Source of the DNA: Prevotella sp. UBA1378
GTDB lineage: Bacteria; Bacteroidota; Bacteroidia; Bacteroidales; Bacteroidaceae
Length of the DNA: 15,419 nt
Direction: 5' to 3'
Assembly: GCA_002305505.1 (NCBI GenBank)
Contig: DBRC01000014.1
Location: 38,062-53,480, forward strand
Positions 12,322 through 15,419 of this stretch are shown piece after piece; the stretch's first letter is position 1, and the number at the start of each line of letters is the position of its first letter. Position numbers and translations under genes: made by a program. The notes beneath the pieces were generated by a model. The model was not told the origin of the DNA. It made no database searches and saw only the letters and a program-made list of their open reading frames with translations.

Positions 12322-14829
12322 ATGACATTCGACAAATTTACAATCAAAGCACAGGAGGCCGTTCAGGAGGCGGTGAATACCGCACAGCGCAACGGGCAAC
12401 AGACCATCGAGCCTGTACACCTGCTGAAAGGCACGATGGAGAAGGCTAAAGACGTAACCAACTTCATTTTCCAGAAACTGGGCATCAACGCCAACCAGAT
12501 AGCAATGCTGCTCGACCAAGAGCTGCAGCACCTGCCGCGCGTGCAAGGGGGAGAACCCTACCTTAGCACCGACACCAACCGCGTGCTGCAACAGGCCATC
12601 GACACGGCAAAGAAAATGGGCGACGAATTCGTGTCGGTAGAACCGATACTGCTCGCCCTGCTCAGTGTCAGCTCTACCGCAAGCCGCATCATGAAGGATG
12701 CCGGCATGACGGAAAAAGACTTGCGCACGGCCGTAGAGGCACTGCGGCAGGGAAAGAAGGTGCAGACACAATCGGCCGACGAGAACTACCAGAGTCTGGA
12801 AAAATTTGCCAAGAACCTTGTGGAGCAAGCCCGGCAGGGCAAGCTCGACCCCGTCATCGGACGCGACGACGAGATACGCCGGGTATTGCAGATTCTTTCG
12901 CGCCGTACGAAGAACAACCCGATATTAATAGGTGAACCCGGTACGGGCAAGACGGCCATAGTGGAAGGCTTAGCACAGCGTATCGTGCGCGGCGACGTGC
13001 CCGAGAACCTGAAAGACAAACAGCTCTACTCGCTCGACATGGGCGCATTGGTGGCCGGCGCGAAATACAAAGGCGAGTTTGAGGAGCGGCTGAAATCGGT
13101 CATCAACGAGGTGACCAAAAGCGAGGGACGCATCATCCTCTTCATCGACGAGATACATACGCTGGTGGGGGCCGGGGGCGGCGAGGGAGCCATGGACGCG
13201 GCAAATATCCTGAAACCGGCACTGGCCCGGGGCGAGCTGCGCTCCATCGGTGCCACGACGCTGAACGAATACCAAAAATACTTCGAGAAGGACAAGGCAC
13301 TGGAACGCCGGTTCCAGACAGTAATGGTAGACGAGCCCGACGAACTGAGCGCCATCTCTATCCTGCGGGGACTGAAAGAGCGCTACGAGAACCACCACAA
13401 GGTGCGTATACAGGACGATGCCTGTATCGCCGCGGTAAAGCTTTCCGAGCGGTACATCAGCGACAGGTTCCTGCCCGATAAGGCCATCGACCTGATGGAC
13501 GAGGCGGCTGCCAAACTGCGCATGGAGCGCGACTCAGTACCGGAGGAGCTCGACGAAATCAGCCGGAGACTGAAACAGTTAGAGATAGAACGCGAGGCCA
13601 TCAAGCGGGAGAACGACCAGCCGAAGATTGAACAGCTCGACAAGGATATTGCCGAACTGCGCGATCAGGAAAAGCAATACAGGGCTAAATGGGAAGGAGA
13701 GAAAACGCTGGTGAACAGGATTCAGCAAGACAAGCAGCAGATGGAGAACCTGAAGTTTGAAGCCGACAGGGCCGAACGCGAAGGCAACTACGAACGCGTG
13801 GCCGAAATACGCTACGGAAAGCTGAAAGAGCTGGAAAGCGACATCGCCTCGATACAGGAACAGCTGAAAAGCGCGCAAGGCACTGAAGCCATGGTGCGCG
13901 AGGAAGTGACGGCCGACGACATTGCCGAGGTGGTGAGCCGGTGGACGGGCATACCCGTCAGCCGCATGCTCCAAAGCGAACGCGACAAGCTGCTGCACTT
14001 GGAGGAGGAACTGCACGGGCGCGTCATCGGGCAGGACGAGGCCATCACGGCCGTATCCGACGCCGTGCGCAGAAGCCGCGCCGGACTGCAGGACCCGAAA
14101 CGGCCCATCGCGTCGTTTATCTTCCTCGGCACGACGGGTGTCGGTAAAACAGAGCTGGCCAAGGCGCTGGCCGAATACCTGTTCAACGACGAGGCGATGA
14201 TGACGCGTATCGACATGAGCGAATACCAGGAGAAGTTCAGCGTCAGCCGGCTGATTGGTGCACCTCCGGGATACGTGGGTTACGATGAGGGCGGCCAGCT
14301 GACCGAGGCCGTGCGCCGGAAACCATACAGCGTGCTGCTGTTCGACGAGATTGAGAAGGCACACCCCGACGTGTTCAACATCCTGCTGCAAGTGCTCGAC
14401 GACGGCCGGCTGACCGATAACAAGGGGCGTACAGCCGACTTCAAGAACACCATCATCATCATGACATCGAATGCCACACGCGAGATGCTGGGTAAAATCA
14501 TGCGCCCGGAGTTCCTGAACCGTATCGACGAAATCATCACCTTCAAACAGCTCACACAGGAACAGATTGCCGGCGTGGTGCGGATGCAGATGGGACGCGT
14601 AATCAAGATGGTGGGACAACAGGACATACAACTGCAAATCACCGATGCCGCCATACGCTACCTGGCTCATGCCGGATACGACCCCGACTTCGGTGCACGC
14701 CCCGTAAAACGGGCCATACAGCAATATGTGCTGAACGATTTGTCGAAGAAACTCCTGGCCGAAGAGATTGACCGCTCAAGGCCTATCATCATCGACGAAT
14801 TCGGCGATGGGCTCGTCTTCCGCAACTAA
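12322..14829 (+). CDS. clpB: ATP-dependent disaggregase ClpB
   Basis: An 835-residue hexameric AAA+ chaperone that resolubilises aggregated proteins with DnaK in the cytoplasm. The double Clp N-domain spans about 1-145. NBD1 has Walker A GEPGTGKT (204-211) and Walker B IILFIDE (271-277). The coiled-coil middle domain spans about 400-525. NBD2 has Walker A GTTGVGKT (603-610), Walker B VLLFDE (671-676), sensor 1 Asn717 in MTSN, an arginine in EFLNRIDE (Arg734) and sensor 2 GARPVKR (Arg793). The start at 12322 has a strong ribosome binding site; the reading frame runs 46 codons further up, but that extension does not resemble ClpB. Between MTSN and RPEFLNR only 10 residues remain, against about 30 in E. 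coli ClpB and about 37 as I recall for Bacteroides. The protein is otherwise intact. Confidence 0.97.
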   Translation: MTFDKFTIKAQEAVQEAVNTAQRNGQQTIEPVHLLKGTMEKAKDVTNFIFQKLGINANQIAMLLDQELQHLPRVQGGEPYLSTDTNRVLQQAIDTAKKMGDEFVSVEPILLALLSVSSTASRIMKDAGMTEKDLRTAVEALRQGKKVQTQSADENYQSLEKFAKNLVEQARQGKLDPVIGRDDEIRRVLQILSRRTKNNPILIGEPGTGKTAIVEGLAQRIVRGDVPENLKDKQLYSLDMGALVAGAKYKGEFEERLKSVINEVTKSEGRIILFIDEIHTLVGAGGGEGAMDAANILKPALARGELRSIGATTLNEYQKYFEKDKALERRFQTVMVDEPDELSAISILRGLKERYENHHKVRIQDDACIAAVKLSERYISDRFLPDKAIDLMDEAAAKLRMERDSVPEELDEISRRLKQLEIEREAIKRENDQPKIEQLDKDIAELRDQEKQYRAKWEGEKTLVNRIQQDKQQMENLKFEADRAEREGNYERVAEIRYGKLKELESDIASIQEQLKSAQGTEAMVREEVTADDIAEVVSRWTGIPVSRMLQSERDKLLHLEEELHGRVIGQDEAITAVSDAVRRSRAGLQDPKRPIASFIFLGTTGVGKTELAKALAEYLFNDEAMMTRIDMSEYQEKFSVSRLIGAPPGYVGYDEGGQLTEAVRRKPYSVLLFDEIEKAHPDVFNILLQVLDDGRLTDNKGRTADFKNTIIIMTSNATREMLGKIMRPEFLNRIDEIITFKQLTQEQIAGVVRMQMGRVIKMVGQQDIQLQITDAAIRYLAHAGYDPDFGARPVKRAIQQYVLNDLSKKLLAEEIDRSRPIIIDEFGDGLVFRN

Positions 14830-14878
14830 TCATTAAGAAGATATGTGCGGAGAACCAAGAAAACGGTTATGTATGATT

Positions 14879-14966
14879 ACCCTAATTCGGGACGAGCAGT
14901 TAAGTTTTGCAGTAAAGCGGAAGGGACAGCAGCCCTGAAGGCAAGCCAAGGGCTGTAGGCGGATAA
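14879..14966 (+). repeat. Structured intergenic repeat, copy 2
   Basis: Same 88-nt length as copy 1 (read on the minus strand), with about 83% identity by eye; the central segment (about 14909-14946) has a single difference. Hairpin II keeps its pairing through G-U wobbles (arms 14905-14910 and 14917-14922). Hairpin III pairs GCAGCCC (14929-14935) with GGGCTGT (14950-14956). It begins 49 nt after the clpB stop, in the clpB orientation. A further hairpin AGGCGG/CCGCCT starts inside its tail. Confidence 0.85.
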
Positions 14967-15060
14967 TGCCGCCTCCTGCCGCTTGCATTGCAACCGGCGT
15001 ATTATTCACAATAAAACATAAATCTTGAAGTGTGAACGACCGGCATTGAGATTTTTGCCG

Positions 15061-15068
15061 TATCTTTA
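15061..15068 (+). promoter_or_regulatory. Probable -7 promoter box for the winged-helix gene
   Basis: TATCTTTA matches TAnnTTTG except for the last base and lies 43 nt before the start codon. No proper -33 element is at the usual spacing. The leader between is A/T-rich. Confidence 0.45.
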
Positions 15069-15111
15069 CACACATACAATTTTATTGGTAATTATCTAAA
15101 AAGAAAAAGAA

Positions 15112-15285
15112 ATGAAAGAGCAAGTATTACAAGTGATGCGCGAGGCAGGCAAGCCCGTCTCCGCAGGCGAAGTGACGAAGGCATTGAACGCTGACCGTAA
15201 GGAAGTGGACAAGGCATTCGCAGAGTTGAAAAAGGAAAATGCCATTGTGTCGCCCGTCCGTTGTAAATGGGCTCCGGCGCAATAA
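15112..15285 (+). CDS. Small winged-helix DNA-binding protein
   Basis: A 57-residue protein beginning MKEQVLQVMREAGKPVSAGE and ending CKWAPAQ. Helix 1 (residues 2-11), the turn GKPVSAGEV, a recognition-type helix (DRKEVDKAFAELKKE, about 28-42) and the wing (AIVSPVRCKW, 44-53) form a minimal winged helix-turn-helix. Very similar one-domain proteins are, as I recall, common in Bacteroides genomes, where they are labelled transcriptional regulators without known targets. It has a probable -7 box, an A-rich leader (AAAAAGAAAAAGAA) and no Shine-Dalgarno motif. It is transcribed in the same direction as clpB, but a 282-nt gap with a promoter suggests a separate unit. Repeat copy 3 follows 44 nt after the stop. 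Confidence 0.88.
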   Translation: MKEQVLQVMREAGKPVSAGEVTKALNADRKEVDKAFAELKKENAIVSPVRCKWAPAQ

Positions 15286-15329
15286 CTGGGAGCGAGGGGT
15301 GACATGCTAAGACACGCCGGTTCGGGGTA

Positions 15330-15415
15330 ACCCGGGTTCGGGATAAGCAATTCCTGTTTTGCCGTAAAGAAAGGATTGCTGCCCTAAAGGCAAGCCGTGG
15401 GCAGCAGGCGGATAA
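15330..15415 (+). repeat. Structured intergenic repeat, copy 3
   Basis: Aligns to copies 1 and 2 from ACCC to GGCGGATAA with a few indels in its middle. It is the most diverged copy, but hairpin III is perfect: GCTGCCC (15378-15384) with GGGCAGC (15399-15405). A CCCG/CGGG hairpin is also kept near its start, and a competing CGGG-GTAA-CCCG stem-loop overlaps it. It lies 44 nt after the winged-helix gene stop, in that gene's orientation, and reaches almost to the end of the window. Confidence 0.8.
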
Positions 15416-15419
15416 GGGG

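Larger units (their letters stand above)
14830..15111. other. Intergenic region between clpB and the winged-helix gene
   Basis: This 282-nt stretch holds repeat copy 2, then a hairpin AGGCGG-ATAATG-CCGCCT overlapping and following its end, then an AT-rich segment with the promoter box of the small downstream gene. A loose TTCACA...TGTGAA dyad spans roughly 15005-15035. No classical U-tract terminator for clpB is seen. Confidence 0.6.

Noticed and set aside
13579..14724. Open frame of 381 codons antisense to clpB
   Set aside because: It mirrors conserved clpB codons; the composition is His/Val/Leu-rich shadow sequence with no motif or start signal.
1..15415. Repeat copies 1 and 3 as terminal inverted repeats of a 15-kb mobile element
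   Set aside because: They face opposite ways at the window ends, but a third copy is internal, copy 3 is diverged, and the genes between are housekeeping or regulatory with no transposase or integrase.

Overview
The window looks like chromosomal DNA from a gut-type member of the Bacteroidales (phylum Bacteroidota). The signs are the TAnnTTTG-type -7 promoter boxes, the A-rich leaders that mostly lack a Shine-Dalgarno sequence, lipoproteins with an acidic run after the lipid cysteine, a GH31 enzyme with a DUF5110-like C-terminus, and an ECF sigma factor paired with a beta-barrel anti-sigma protein. Coding DNA is GC-rich for the group and intergenic DNA is AT-rich. I cannot name the genus. No rRNA, tRNA, CRISPR array, transposase or integrase was seen.

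Left part (1-3382): a minus-strand operon reads ECF sigma factor (2421-2423 start), then a large protein with a cytoplasmic anti-sigma-like N-terminus, one inner-membrane helix, a ~190-residue periplasmic linker and a C-terminal outer-membrane beta-barrel, then a small lipoprotein. This matches the architecture of the dual membrane-spanning anti-sigma factors (Dma) with Das sigma partners that I recall from Bacteroides thetaiotaomicron, where they control outer-membrane vesicle formation. A 353-nt divergent intergenic region rich in inverted repeats separates it from a probable surface lipoprotein gene (2777-3382).

Middle (3404-8003): a bidirectional terminator, a secreted GH31 alpha-glycosidase and a MATE efflux pump (both minus), then a thiol peroxidase (Bcp) on the plus strand. 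The last two are divergently transcribed.

Right part (8073-15285), all plus: an AraC-type regulator overlapping mutY, then an ADP-forming acyl-CoA synthetase 13 nt further on, then clpB with its own leader, and finally a 57-residue winged-helix protein. ClpB appears to lack about 27 residues just after sensor 1 of its second ATPase domain.

The least explained signal is a structured ~88-nt repeat present three times (1-88 minus, 14879-14966 plus, 15330-15415 plus). Each copy lies 30-50 nt downstream of a gene's stop codon and in that gene's orientation. The copies share potential hairpins, one of them with a compensatory base-pair change. I could not identify it. Two genes also end inside short tandem repeats that supply their last codons and stop.
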